The notes under the pieces were generated by a model that was not told the origin of the DNA, searched no databases, and worked only from the letters and a program-made list of their open reading frames with translations. Below, in pieces: positions 1 to 10,454 of a DNA stretch of 64,000 bases. Numbering within the stretch: the stretch's first letter is position 1; the number at the start of each line of letters is the position of its first letter. Where the stretch lies: positions 558,001 to 622,000 of the forward strand of contig NZ_JACEIB010000027.1 in assembly GCF_013778325.1 (NCBI RefSeq), written 5' to 3'. The position numbers and the translations under genes were made by a program. This DNA is from Sphingomonas chungangi (lineage in GTDB: Bacteria > Pseudomonadota > Alphaproteobacteria > Sphingomonadales > Sphingomonadaceae).

Positions 1-159
1 CGGGTCGTTCATCGGCTGGTCATCGGATGGAGGCGATGACGTCGGAAAATCACAAGAACCATTCCCCGCCACGCGCCGGGTCCCCCGATCCGGCTGATGG
101 GCTGTCGCCCTAGCACCCACCCGCCCGTGCTGCAACGCCGTGCATGAGCGGCCGTTCCG

Positions 160-813
160 TCACGGCGCGGGCTGGGCGCCCATCGTTGCCCGCTGGCGGA
201 GAATATCGACCAGCGCGATCCGCTCCTCCATCGGCTTGATCCAGGGCGACGCCGCCGGAAGCGCGGCGCGAAGCGATCGCCAGACCTGCTGGGCCTCATC
301 GAGATCGCCGCCTTCGAGATAGGCGAGCCCCCGGAAATAAGCAGGCGCCGGGTTTCCGGGCTTGGCGACGGCATCCGCCCGATCGAACGCGAGCGTCACC
401 GCCGGCGTGACATGCCCCTTCGCCAGCACGAACAGCGCATGAGCGTAACCGACGCGCAGGTCGGCGTCGTTCGGGCGCTTGACGATGGCATTGCGCAATA
501 GCCAGGCGGCCCCCTCGTCCTCGCCCATGCGGTTGAAGGCATCGGCCGTGCCGAGCGCGATGCCGGTCTCTCCATAATGATTGAGGAAACGCATCCGTTC
601 GGCAGCGAACAGCGAATCGGGGCGCAACGGCCGTTCGGCCGCTGCCGAGGGCGCGCCTGTCAGGCCGGGGCTGCCCTGCCAGGCATAGCCTGCGGCGGCC
701 GTGAACAGCGCCGCCCCAACTAGCATCAGCGCCGGCCGCGCGAGCCGCATGGGCCAGGTCAGCAGGCCGAGCACCACGAGCGCGAGCAGGAGGAAAATCA
801 GCCAGCCGATCAC
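160..813 (-). CDS. ccmI: CcmI-like TPR cytochrome c maturation protein
   Basis: Likely the CcmI/CycH-type apocytochrome c chaperone, which holds the C-terminus of apocytochrome c in the periplasm for the CcmF/H haem lyase. Two hydrophobic N-terminal segments (about residues 2-20 and 25-45) are followed by a TPR-like helical region including a GWLIF start and a DEAQQVWRSL helix. At 217 residues it is shorter than the classical two-module CcmI, so only the TPR half may be present. The GTG start overlaps the ccmH stop as GTGA and has CGGAGG upstream. It is last in the ccm operon. Family call from position and TPR pattern; substrate is inferred. Confidence 0.8.
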   Translation of the reverse strand: MIGWLIFLLLALVVLGLLTWPMRLARPALMLVGAALFTAAAGYAWQGSPGLTGAPSAAAERPLRPDSLFAAERMRFLNHYGETGIALGTADAFNRMGEDEGAAWLLRNAIVKRPNDADLRVGYAHALFVLAKGHVTPAVTLAFDRADAVAKPGNPAPAYFRGLAYLEGGDLDEAQQVWRSLRAALPAASPWIKPMEERIALVDILRQRATMGAQPAP

Positions 814-1217
814 GTCCGCCGCCTCCGGAACGCCGATCGGGCAAGCAGTCCGCCGACCGCAAGCAGCAGGATCGGCGCCGCCCATAGCGGCCACGTCACC
901 GCATCGACCGGCGGCCTGTAGCTCACCCAGCGGCCGTAACGCTGGATCAGCCATGCGCGTATCGCTTCGGGCTTTTCCCCTGCCGCAATCTTCTGGCGGA
1001 CGAGCGCGCGCATGTCTCCGGCGAGATCGGCATCCGAATCGGCGATCGACTGACCCTGGCAGACCACGCAGCGGATCGTCTGCATCAGCGCCTGCGCCGC
1101 CGCCTCCTGAGCCGGATCGGGAAGCTGCGTGTAGGAGAGCGGTTCGGGCGCCATGGTGGGATCGGCCCACGAAACGGTGGGCGCGAGGATCAGCGTGAGA
1201 GCGATCACCCGCTTCAC
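810..1217 (-). CDS. ccmH: Cytochrome c-type biogenesis protein CcmH
   Basis: Periplasmic thiol-disulfide protein that keeps the apocytochrome CXXCH cysteines reduced for haem attachment. A signal peptide (VKRVIALTLILAPTVSWA) precedes the domain carrying the family motif RCVVCQGQSI, with Cys50 and Cys53 as the redox pair. One C-terminal membrane helix lies around residues 109-127 and ends in an RRRR stop-transfer tail. Length 135 aa is normal for the short CcmH/CycL form. Its GTG start overlaps the ccmG stop as GTGA, so translational coupling is likely. The family motif usually reads CQN; here it is CQG, a conservative variant. Confidence 0.93.
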   Translation of the reverse strand: MKRVIALTLILAPTVSWADPTMAPEPLSYTQLPDPAQEAAAQALMQTIRCVVCQGQSIADSDADLAGDMRALVRQKIAAGEKPEAIRAWLIQRYGRWVSYRPPVDAVTWPLWAAPILLLAVGGLLARSAFRRRRT

Positions 1218-1753
1218 TGCGCATCCCTCACGGCGGCGAGGATGTCGGCGACGTCCTGCGGCTGGATCGGGCCGATATGCTGGGCGCGGATGACGCCCTT
1301 GCCGTCCACCACATAGGTTTCCGGCACGCCCGACGAACCGATCGCAATCTGGGCGGCGGAGGTCTTGTCGTCGCCGATCCGATCGTAGGGATCGCCGTTG
1401 CGCTGGAGGAAGGCGAGGCTGTCGGCCGGCGTATCGCGGCTGGCGATCCCTTCGATCGCGACGCCCGCCTGCTTGAGCTGCGCCAGCTGCGGCATCTCGA
1501 CGACGCAGGGCACGCACCAGCTCGCGAAGATGTTGACCAGCCGCACCTTGCCGTCCGCGAAGCTGGCCGACGTCAGCGGCGGCTGGCGAGGGCGCGTGCT
1601 CGGCAAGGAGAAGGCCGGCAATGGCCTGCCGACCATCTGCGAACGGATGCTGGCGTCGTGCGGCCTGATCAGGCCGGTGAAGACCAGGCCGAGCACGATC
1701 AGGAAGCCGACCAGCGGCAGCCAGAGCAGGATGCGGATCGTCCGCAGGCTCAT
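1214..1753 (-). CDS. ccmG: Thiol:disulfide interchange protein CcmG (DsbE)
   Basis: Membrane-anchored periplasmic thioredoxin that reduces CcmH or apocytochrome c. One N-terminal anchor helix (about residues 9-28) is followed by a thioredoxin fold with WCVPC (Cys80, Cys83) and the conserved GVPETYVVD segment that carries the cis-proline loop. The 179-residue length fits the family. The ATG at 1753 overlaps the ccmF TGA as ATGA; an upstream in-frame extension exists only as the antisense of ccmF sequence and lacks family similarity. It is part of the continuous ccm operon. Confidence 0.95.
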   Translation of the reverse strand: MSLRTIRILLWLPLVGFLIVLGLVFTGLIRPHDASIRSQMVGRPLPAFSLPSTRPRQPPLTSASFADGKVRLVNIFASWCVPCVVEMPQLAQLKQAGVAIEGIASRDTPADSLAFLQRNGDPYDRIGDDKTSAAQIAIGSSGVPETYVVDGKGVIRAQHIGPIQPQDVADILAAVRDAQ

Positions 1754-3687
1754 CCGAACCTCGCGAAACCGGTGGATTCGGCCACTACCTTGCGGCGTGG
1801 CAGCGAGCGGCCGAGCAGCGACAGCGCGCCGCCGATCGCGATCAGCGCGCCGCCCAGCCAGATCAAGGTTACGAACGGTTTCCACCACAGGCGCAACTGC
1901 CAGCGCCCGCCCGGCACCGGCTCACCGACCACCGTGTAGAGCTGCCCGTCCCAACGCGTCGCGATGGCGCTTTCGCTGGTCGTCTGCGGCGGATTGTCGA
2001 AGGTGCGCTGCGCAGGGGTGAGCGTGATCGGATCGGCCGAACCGCGCGTCGCGATCAGGGTGGCCTGCACGGCGGTGAAATTCTGCCCCGGCACCGGATC
2101 GACCGCGGCGAACCGGATCGCATAGGGGCCGACCGAGACGGTCTCGCCCGGCCGCGCCGCGATCAGCGTCTCCTTGGTGAACGCGCTCTCAGAAGCCATG
2201 CCGGCGAGGCTCACCGCGGCCCCGAGATGCGCCATCACCATGCCCCAGGTGAAGAGCGGCGTGCGGCGCAGGTTGCGCTTCCACAACGGCGCCACGCTCG
2301 CCGCCGCGACCCCTGCCGCCAGCGTCAGTCCGAGCAGCGGCAGGATACGGAGGCCCGGCGCCAACAACAATATCGCGACCAGCGCGATCACCGTCAGCGC
2401 CGCCGGGATCGCAATCCGCCTCGCCACCGCCACGATCTCATCCCGCCGCCAGCGCATCGCCGGCCCGGCCGCCATCACCGCGACGAGGATCAGCGCCAGC
2501 GGCCCGGCGGTGGCGTTGAAATAAGGCGGGCCGACCGAGAGTTTCTCGCCGGTCATGCTCTCGGCGGCGAGCGGATAGAGCGTGCCGATCAGCACCAGCG
2601 CGAGGATCACCGACAGCAGCAGGTTGTTGATCACCAGCGCGCCCTCGCGGCTCACCGGGTCGAAGCGGTTACCCTCCGCCACCGTCGCGATCCGCGCGCC
2701 GAACAGCGCCAGCGCGCCACCGATATAGAGCGCCAGCAGCACCAGGATGAAGGCGCCGCGCTTCGGATCGAGCGCGAAGGCGTGCACCGAGGTGAGGATA
2801 CCGGAGCGCACCAGGAAGGTGCCCACCATGCTCATCGAGAAGGCGACCACCGCCAGCATCACCGTCCACGCGCGCAGCCCGTCGCGGGTGGCGAGTACCG
2901 TCACCGAATGAAGCAAGGCGGTCGCCGCCAGCCACGGCATGAGCGAAGCGTTCTCGGTCGGGTCCCAGAACCACCAGCCGCCCCAGCCGAGTTCGTAATA
3001 GGCCCAGTAGCTGCCCGCCGTGATGCCGAGCGTCAGGAACACCCACGCGCCCAGCACCCATGGCCGCATCGCCTTAGCGAAAGCCGGGCCGACATCGCGC
3101 GTCAGCAGCGCGCCGACCGCGAAGGAGAAGGCCACCGACAGCCCGACATAGCCGACGTAGAGGGTCGGCGGATGGAAGGCGAGGCCGGGATCCTGCAGCA
3201 GCGGGTTGAAGCCGTTGCCCTCGGCCGGCGCGATGTCGAGCCGCGCGAAGGGGTTGGACGAGAAGAGCAGGAAGGCGAAGAAGCCGAGCGCGATCACCCC
3301 CTGCGCGGCGATGGTGGCGGCCAGTGTCCGCTCCGGCAGGCGCCGCTCAAGCAAAGCCACCGCCGCGCCCGCGATCGCGAGGATCGTGACCCAGAGCAGC
3401 ATCGAGCCCTCGTGGTTCCCCCATGTCCCGGCGATGCGGTAGAGGGTGGGAACGGTGGATGCGCTGTCTTCGGCGACGAGCTCCACCGAGAGATCGGTGG
3501 AATAGAACAGCCACATCAAAGCCGCGAAGGCGCCGAGCGTCATCACCGCCTGCGCCACCGCCACGGGGCGAACGGCGCGCAGCAGCTCCTCGCCGCCCGC
3601 CTTCAGCGATCCGAGCCCGAGAAACGCCTGCAACGCCGCCAGCATGGCCGCGATCCACAGCGCCGCGAGGCCAGCCTCGGCGATCAC
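1750..3687 (-). CDS. ccmF: Haem lyase subunit CcmF
   Basis: Large polytopic inner-membrane protein that takes haem from holo-CcmE and, with CcmH, ligates it to apocytochrome c. About 14-15 hydrophobic segments are visible. The haem-handling tryptophan-rich motif GGWWFWDPTENASLMPWL lies near residue 232, and flanking HPPTLYVGYVG and GTWGNHEGSMLLWV segments carry the conserved haem-ligand histidines. At 645 aa it is full length. A 118-bp gap containing a hairpin repeat separates it from ccmE, the only break in an otherwise overlapping operon. Confidence 0.97.
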   Translation of the reverse strand: MIAEAGLAALWIAAMLAALQAFLGLGSLKAGGEELLRAVRPVAVAQAVMTLGAFAALMWLFYSTDLSVELVAEDSASTVPTLYRIAGTWGNHEGSMLLWVTILAIAGAAVALLERRLPERTLAATIAAQGVIALGFFAFLLFSSNPFARLDIAPAEGNGFNPLLQDPGLAFHPPTLYVGYVGLSVAFSFAVGALLTRDVGPAFAKAMRPWVLGAWVFLTLGITAGSYWAYYELGWGGWWFWDPTENASLMPWLAATALLHSVTVLATRDGLRAWTVMLAVVAFSMSMVGTFLVRSGILTSVHAFALDPKRGAFILVLLALYIGGALALFGARIATVAEGNRFDPVSREGALVINNLLLSVILALVLIGTLYPLAAESMTGEKLSVGPPYFNATAGPLALILVAVMAAGPAMRWRRDEIVAVARRIAIPAALTVIALVAILLLAPGLRILPLLGLTLAAGVAAASVAPLWKRNLRRTPLFTWGMVMAHLGAAVSLAGMASESAFTKETLIAARPGETVSVGPYAIRFAAVDPVPGQNFTAVQATLIATRGSADPITLTPAQRTFDNPPQTTSESAIATRWDGQLYTVVGEPVPGGRWQLRLWWKPFVTLIWLGGALIAIGGALSLLGRSLPRRKVVAESTGFARFG

Positions 3688-3709
3688 GGGCGAATCTCCA
3701 AACCTATCT

Positions 3710-3787
3710 GTGCTCCGGCGAAGGCCTGAGCGTTGTCGGCGGAGACGCGGCGCCTCCTTCCCAGCGCTCCGGCCTTCGCCGGAGCAC
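3710..3787. repeat. REP-like inverted repeat between ccmE and ccmF
   Basis: Two perfect 17-nt arms, GTGCTCCGGCGAAGGCC at 3710-3726 and its reverse complement at 3771-3787, enclose a 44-nt loop. The CGGCGAAGGCC core resembles the arms of the element at 23307-23375. It occupies most of the ccmF-ccmE gap and could fold in the operon transcript, affecting mRNA stability or read-through. Confidence 0.8.
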
Positions 3788-3805
3788 GATGCGGGTGGAC
3801 CACCT

Positions 3806-4243
3806 TCACCGCTTCAAACTCCCGGTCTCGTGCATGCCGTTGCCGGCGAGTTCGGGCGGTTTGTAATTCTCGTCATGCTTGGCGAGGATCGTGTCAGCGG
3901 CGAACCGGCCCGGCGCGGTGAAGCGCCCCTCCGCCACCACGCCCGATCCTTCGCGAAACAGGTCCGGCACGATGCCGGTATAGCGCGCGGTGACGGTTGC
4001 GGCGCCGTCGGTGACGCGGAAGTCGATGGTCACGCCGTCCGGCTCGCGGCGGAGCGAGCCTTTCTCCACCATGCCGCCCAGCCGCACCGTACGGCCGAGC
4101 TCGACGTGATCGCGCACCGCATCGCTCGGGCTGTAGAAATAGGAGGCCTGGTCTTTGAGCGCGGACATGCCGAGCAGCACCGCGCCGACCAGCGCGACAA
4201 GCGCCAGTAGCGCCAGCACGAGGCGTTGGTTCTTGGCTTTCAC
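3806..4243 (-). CDS. ccmE: Cytochrome c maturation haem chaperone CcmE
   Basis: Periplasmic haem chaperone that binds haem covalently through a histidine and passes it to CcmF. One N-terminal anchor (about residues 8-26) precedes an OB-fold domain ending in the diagnostic AKHDENYKPPEL motif, with haem-linking His123 and Tyr127. At 145 aa it is normal length. The GTG start at 4243 overlaps the ccmD stop as GTGA. The C-terminal tail is short and less conserved. Confidence 0.96.
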   Translation of the reverse strand: MKAKNQRLVLALLALVALVGAVLLGMSALKDQASYFYSPSDAVRDHVELGRTVRLGGMVEKGSLRREPDGVTIDFRVTDGAATVTARYTGIVPDLFREGSGVVAEGRFTAPGRFAADTILAKHDENYKPPELAGNGMHETGSLKR

Positions 4244-4368
4244 CGGCGTTTCAGAGCCTCTGCGGCGCGCTCGGCCTTGCGCATCTGCACGAAGCTGGCC
4301 AGCGCCAGCGCCAGCGTCGCCACGCCGGCCAGCACGTAGGCGGCGATCACGAACGGCCATTGGCTCAT
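4240..4368 (-). CDS. ccmD: Haem exporter accessory protein CcmD
   Basis: Forty-two-residue single-pass membrane protein that helps release holo-CcmE from the CcmABC complex. The sequence shows a short polar N-terminus, one hydrophobic helix (VIAAYVLAGVATLALALASF) and a basic C-terminal tail (QMRKAERAAEALKRR), which is the CcmD pattern. The ATG at 4368 overlaps the ccmC TGA and the TGA overlaps the ccmE GTG. Identification relies on size, topology and position, since the family is weakly conserved. Confidence 0.9.
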   Translation of the reverse strand: MSQWPFVIAAYVLAGVATLALALASFVQMRKAERAAEALKRR

Positions 4369-5084
4369 GGCTCGGTCCCCATCCGCCGCAGCCGCGCCTC
4401 GACTTTCTGGCGGGCGAGCATCGCGCGCATCCGCATCAGCACGATACTCACGAACAACAGGGTGAAGCCGACGAGCGCCACCGGCAACGGCCACAGGATC
4501 GATCCGGCGATGGAGGAGCCGGTGATCCCGATGCTCTCGCCCTGATGCAGCGTGCGCCACCACAAGACCGAGAAGTGGATGATCGGCAGGTTGACGACGC
4601 CGACGATTCCGAAGATCGCCGCGATCCGCCCCTGCCCGCCGCGATCCGCCTCGGCCTCGGCCAGCGCGATATAGGCGATGTAAACGAACAGCAGGACGAG
4701 CATCGAGGTCAGCCGCCCGTCCCACTCCCACCAGGTCCCCCAGGTCGGGCGGCCCCAGATCGATCCGGTGGCGAGGCAGATGCCGGTGAAGACGGCGCCC
4801 GGTAGAGCCACCGCGCGTGCGGCGATGCCCGCGAGCGGATGCCGCCACACAAGCTCCATGATCGAGGCAACGGCGATGCCGCCCCACCCCGCCATGCCCA
4901 GCCATGCGCTCGGCACATGGAGATACATGATCCGCACCGTCTCGCCCTGCAGGTAATCGGGCGGGGTGAGGAACAGGCCGGCGCCCAATCCCGCAACGAC
5001 CAGCACCGCACCGATCCAGCCGCACCATCCGGTGAGCGGGCGCGCGAGCTGCAGGAAACGGACGGGGTTGGCGAAGATATGCAT
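4365..5084 (-). CDS. ccmC: Haem transport/loading protein CcmC
   Basis: Six-helix inner-membrane protein of the haem-handling family that presents haem to CcmE. The tryptophan-rich signature WGTWWEWDGRLTS lies around residue 115 between conserved histidines (LHVPSAWLG upstream and NLPIIHFSVLWWRTLHQ downstream). At 239 aa it is full length. It is the first ccm gene present here; ccmA and ccmB are not seen upstream, where an unrelated dehydrogenase and its terminator lie, so the ABC exporter subunits must be elsewhere if the system I pathway is complete. Confidence 0.96.
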   Translation of the reverse strand: MHIFANPVRFLQLARPLTGWCGWIGAVLVVAGLGAGLFLTPPDYLQGETVRIMYLHVPSAWLGMAGWGGIAVASIMELVWRHPLAGIAARAVALPGAVFTGICLATGSIWGRPTWGTWWEWDGRLTSMLVLLFVYIAYIALAEAEADRGGQGRIAAIFGIVGVVNLPIIHFSVLWWRTLHQGESIGITGSSIAGSILWPLPVALVGFTLLFVSIVLMRMRAMLARQKVEARLRRMGTEP

Positions 5085-5119
5085 CGGTGGCGGACGCTCT
5101 ACGATGACGCGCGCGCGGG

Positions 5120-5151
5120 GGGAAGCGGGCTTTGGTGCAAGCCCGCTTCCC
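5120..5151 (-). terminator. Hairpin terminator after the dehydrogenase
   Basis: A perfect 13-bp stem (GGGAAGCGGGCTT at 5120-5132 and its complement at 5139-5151) with a 6-nt loop sits five bases past the dehydrogenase stop. No strong U-tract follows on the minus strand, so it may act as a transcript-end stabiliser as well as a terminator, and it separates this gene from ccmC. Confidence 0.7.
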
Positions 5152-5156
5152 GACGA

Positions 5157-6200
5157 TCACCGCCCGATCAGCTTCTGCGCCATGCGGTCCGCCACGATCG
5201 AGGCCGGCTCGCTGCTCGTTGCACTTTCTCGCCAGATCGTTTCGAGGCGGCCGGGAATCTCGGCGATACGCTTCTCCACTTCGGCGCGGTCGCCCTGCCC
5301 GAGATATTCGAGGCCGACATTGATGATGCCGCCCGCGTTGATCACATAGTCCGGCGCGTAGGTGATGCCGCGCGCGTGGATGCGCCAGCCGTCGTCCGGC
5401 GTCGCGAGCTGGTTGTTGGCGCCGCCCGCCACCACCGGCGCGCGCAACGCGGCGATGCTCTCGGCGGTCAGTATCGCGCCCAGCGCACAAGGGCTGATCA
5501 CGTCCGCCTCGATCGTCAGGATCGCGTCGGCGGGCACGGCTTCGCCACCCAGCTCGGCGGCCAGCGCCTTGGCACGATCGGCGTTGACGTCGGCGAGCGT
5601 CAGCTTCGCGCCGTCCTTCGCCAACAGCCTCGCCAGCCCACCGCCGACGCTGCCGACGCCCTGGATGGCGACATGCACGCCGGCCATCTCCTCGCGCTTC
5701 AACGCCCTGCGCACCGCCGCCTTGACGCCCAGATAGACGCCGTGCGCGGTGAACGGGCCGGGATCGCCGCCCGCAGCCCCGCCCGCCACCGGCAGGCCGG
5801 AGACGTGCTTCGTCTGCTTCGAGACCTCGACCATGTCCGCATCCGAGATGCCGACATCCTCGGCAGTGACATAACGGCCGCCCAGCGCCTCGACCGAGCG
5901 GCCGAACGCCGCCAGCAACTCGGGTGACTTCGGCACCGCCGGATCGGCGAGGATCACCGCCTTGCCGCCGCCCATCGGCAGGCCCGCCATCGCGTTCTTG
6001 TAGCTCATGCCGCGCGACAGGCGCAGCGCGTCGGTGACGGCCTCCGCGCTCTTGACGTAGCCCCAGTAGCGGCAACCGCCCGCAGCCGGCCCGAGATGGG
6101 TCGAGTGAATGGCGATGATCGCGCTGAGCCCCGAGGCCGCGTCCCGGAAGAAATGGACGCCTTCATGCTCGTCGAAATCGGGATAGTCCCAGGGGGCCAT
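5157..6200 (-). CDS. Leu/Phe/Val-type amino-acid dehydrogenase
   Basis: NAD-dependent oxidative deaminase of the Glu/Leu/Phe/Val dehydrogenase family, converting a branched-chain or aromatic amino acid to its 2-oxo acid. N-terminal catalytic domain: GPAAGGCRYW, then SYKNAMAGLPMGGGKAVI with Lys68 and Lys80 as the substrate and catalytic lysines. C-terminal Rossmann domain: VAIQGVGSVGGGLARLL. The NAGGIINVGLEY segment is typical of leucine dehydrogenases, but Leu, Val and Phe specificity cannot be separated here. The ATG at 6200 has GAGG eight bases upstream; 347 aa fits the family. It is monocistronic. Confidence 0.9.
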   Translation of the reverse strand: MAPWDYPDFDEHEGVHFFRDAASGLSAIIAIHSTHLGPAAGGCRYWGYVKSAEAVTDALRLSRGMSYKNAMAGLPMGGGKAVILADPAVPKSPELLAAFGRSVEALGGRYVTAEDVGISDADMVEVSKQTKHVSGLPVAGGAAGGDPGPFTAHGVYLGVKAAVRRALKREEMAGVHVAIQGVGSVGGGLARLLAKDGAKLTLADVNADRAKALAAELGGEAVPADAILTIEADVISPCALGAILTAESIAALRAPVVAGGANNQLATPDDGWRIHARGITYAPDYVINAGGIINVGLEYLGQGDRAEVEKRIAEIPGRLETIWRESATSSEPASIVADRMAQKLIGR

Positions 6201-6290
6201 GGCGATCACCTCGCGGCCGGTCTGGAACAGGGCAGATCCGGGGAAGCCGGCCGACCCGCCCCCGAACGTGCGCTGCGATGAGGAGGACGG

Positions 6291-6368
6291 TGGGGCGATC
6301 GACGGGTCTTGAACCCGCGACCTCCGGTACCACAAACCGGCGCTCTAACCAACTGAGCTACGATCGCC
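6291..6368 (-). tRNA. tRNA-His (GUG)
   Basis: On the minus strand a full cloverleaf can be drawn. The anticodon arm CCGGT-TTGTGGT-ACCGG gives anticodon GTG. The 7-bp acceptor GCGATCG pairs with CGATCGC and is preceded by an encoded G(-1) opposite C73, the histidine identity element. The 3' CCA is encoded. Confidence 0.97.
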
Positions 6369-6634
6369 ACTAAGCCGTCCATGGCAGCGTGGGCGCGGCC
6401 ATAGGGGTGCCCGCCGAGCCGCGTCAAGGCGCGTCCGTCGGGACGCGCACCGATAATAGAATTGCCGTCGAACGCAACAGATTCGTTCGCGAGGGCGGGC
6501 TGGATTGTAGCGAAGTGACCGGCGGGCGAGCGGTCCGCTACCCGGCGCGAATCCGGAAGCATGATCCATATGAAGTTCAGGCCGACGCACTATCTATCGG
6601 GCTCGAACACTCTTTCAGCGCTGTTGGAGCATCT

Positions 6635-7171
6635 ATGGGCAGATATTCGGGATTGATCGCGGCCGCTTCGCTGGCCCTCGTGTCGCTGGCGAGCCCGGCG
6701 TCGGCCGCCACGGCCCCGGCCGGCGGCACGATCGTCATTTCGCCGAAGACGGCGGACGGCGACTACGATCCCGCGCTCAACACGTTCGTGGCTGCAGCGG
6801 TGGAAACGCTGACCGACAAGGGCTTCACCGTCCTCGATCCGACCGGCCACAGCGCGTACCAGGCCGAGCTGACGCTGGACCGCGCCGATGTCGGCACCGG
6901 GTACGGCAAGAGCAAGGGCGATGCGTCCGTCAGTGTGGTCGGCACGGGTGTGGTTGTCCCCCTGTCGACCGGCCGCTCCCAGGTGGTCGCCCTCCAGCGC
7001 ACCCGCATCGAACTGGTGATCCGCAAGCGCGGCGATCCTGCGATCGTCTGGAAAGGAGCCGCCGTCACGGTGCGACCGTCCGGCGCGGATCAGAAGGTCG
7101 CTGCGGACCTGAGCAACGCCCTGCTCCACGATTATCCCGAGCAGCCCTCGGATGTCGTCGGAGTGCCGTAA
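6635..7171 (+). CDS. Secreted protein of unknown function
   Basis: 178-residue protein with a clear Sec signal peptide (MGRYSGLIAAASLALVSLASPASA, cleavage after ASA). The mature part is mixed alpha/beta: GGTIVISPKTADGDYDPALN, a segment resembling lipoprotein-type domains that bind a long-lived surface partner (AAAVETLTDKGFTVLDP), then TRIELVIRKRGDPAIVWKGAAVTV. The overall pattern resembles DUF4136-like periplasmic proteins but I cannot assign it firmly. The ATG at 6635 has GGAG upstream; an in-frame extension toward 6389 runs through the tRNA leader and was rejected. It lies alone between two oppositely oriented tRNA genes. Confidence 0.72.
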   Translation: MGRYSGLIAAASLALVSLASPASAATAPAGGTIVISPKTADGDYDPALNTFVAAAVETLTDKGFTVLDPTGHSAYQAELTLDRADVGTGYGKSKGDASVSVVGTGVVVPLSTGRSQVVALQRTRIELVIRKRGDPAIVWKGAAVTVRPSGADQKVAADLSNALLHDYPEQPSDVVGVP

Positions 7172-7185
7172 GGGATGAGCGGACG

Positions 7186-7260
7186 TGGTGGGCGCGACAG
7201 GGATTGAACCTGTGACCCCACCCGTGTGAAGGGTGTGCTCTACCGCTGAGCTACGCGCCC
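7186..7260 (-). tRNA. tRNA-Val (CAC)
   Basis: Minus-strand cloverleaf of 75 nt: acceptor GGGCGCG pairs with CGCGCCC, discriminator A, encoded CCA. The anticodon arm CACCC-TTCACAC-GGGTG gives anticodon CAC, reading GUG valine codons. The T arm has GGTTCAATCC. Confidence 0.97.
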
Positions 7261-7386
7261 ACGTCCGGGTTGCCGGGCTTGAAGAGGCTAGGCCTCGTTC
7301 CGGCGCGACGGGCGATGCTCCGTCGAGGCGGCGCGGTTAGCGCGCCTTGGGCGTGCTGTCCACACCAGAATGGAGCCGTAGAAAGA

Positions 7387-7421
7387 AATGGCGGCCGCTC
7401 CCCCGAAGCGACCGCCGCATT
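7387..7421 (-). terminator. Hairpin after the HU gene
   Basis: Imperfect stem AATGGCGGCCGCT (7387-7399) against AGCGACCGCCGCATT (7407-7421), located eight bases past the HU stop on the minus strand. A GC-rich stem at the 3' end of a highly expressed gene suggests a terminator or mRNA stabiliser; no long U-tract. Confidence 0.55.
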
Positions 7422-7429
7422 CCTTGCCT

Positions 7430-7702
7430 TTAGTTGACCGAATCCTTCAGGCCCTTGCCGGCCTTGAACTTCGGCTGGCTGGACGCCGCGATCGACATCG
7501 GCTCGCCGGTGCGCGGGTTGCGGCCGGTGGAGGCCTTGCGCTTGCTGACCGAGAAGGTGCCGAAACCGACGAGGCGGACTTCGTCGCCCTTCTTCAGCGC
7601 GGCCGAGATGCTGTCGAACACGCTCTCCACCGCCTTGCTCGCATCCGCGCGCGTCAGGCCGGCGGACTCAGCGACCGCACCGATAAGCTCCTGCTTGTTC
7701 AT
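7430..7702 (-). CDS. hup: HU-type nucleoid DNA-binding protein
   Basis: 90-residue histone-like protein that bends and compacts DNA as a dimer. It begins MNKQELIGAVAESAGLTRADA and carries the family signature GFGTFSVSKRKASTGRNPRTG, the start of the DNA-embracing beta arm, and ends FKAGKGLKDSVN. The start at the MNKQ methionine is fixed by family N-terminus. It lies just downstream of lon on the same strand, a common alphaproteobacterial order. Confidence 0.97.
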   Translation of the reverse strand: MNKQELIGAVAESAGLTRADASKAVESVFDSISAALKKGDEVRLVGFGTFSVSKRKASTGRNPRTGEPMSIAASSQPKFKAGKGLKDSVN

Positions 7703-7803
7703 CCTTCCAAAACCCCCTGTCCTCATGCCCGGGCATTATCAAGCGCCCGCGTGGAACTGTCCGGCCGCACGACCTGTGCGGCCTTGTTGCAGAAGAGGGG
7801 CGC

Positions 7804-7834
7804 AAAAAAGGGGCGAGTCAATACGACCCGCCCC
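7804..7834 (-). terminator. Intrinsic terminator of lon
   Basis: Read on the minus strand, GGGGCGGGTC-GTATT-GACTCGCCCC (one mismatch) is followed directly by TTTTTT, a textbook rho-independent terminator, 34 bases after the lon stop. Confidence 0.88.
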
Positions 7835-7867
7835 CGCATGCGATGAACCGTTGGATTCAGTTTGGAT

Positions 7868-10264
<2,397 letters not shown>

Positions 10265-10454
10265 TTCAGTCTCCGTGGGGGCGGTGCTTGAGTCCTGCCC
10301 CGGTTCACGGCTCAATATGGAGGTAGGAGAGCGAAGGATCAATGAACCTGGTGCGATAGCCGCATCGTCTTCCGTAGTCAGCCTTACCAATATCGGAACG
10401 CACGGCTCCAGGGGACCTTTCGCGCGTTGAAATAACGGAAGCGAGGAGCGCGCC

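Noticed and set aside
2227-3729. 500-residue reading frame on the plus strand
   Set aside because: Antisense of ccmF, dominated by Arg/His/Gln/Glu; no family similarity and no Shine-Dalgarno.
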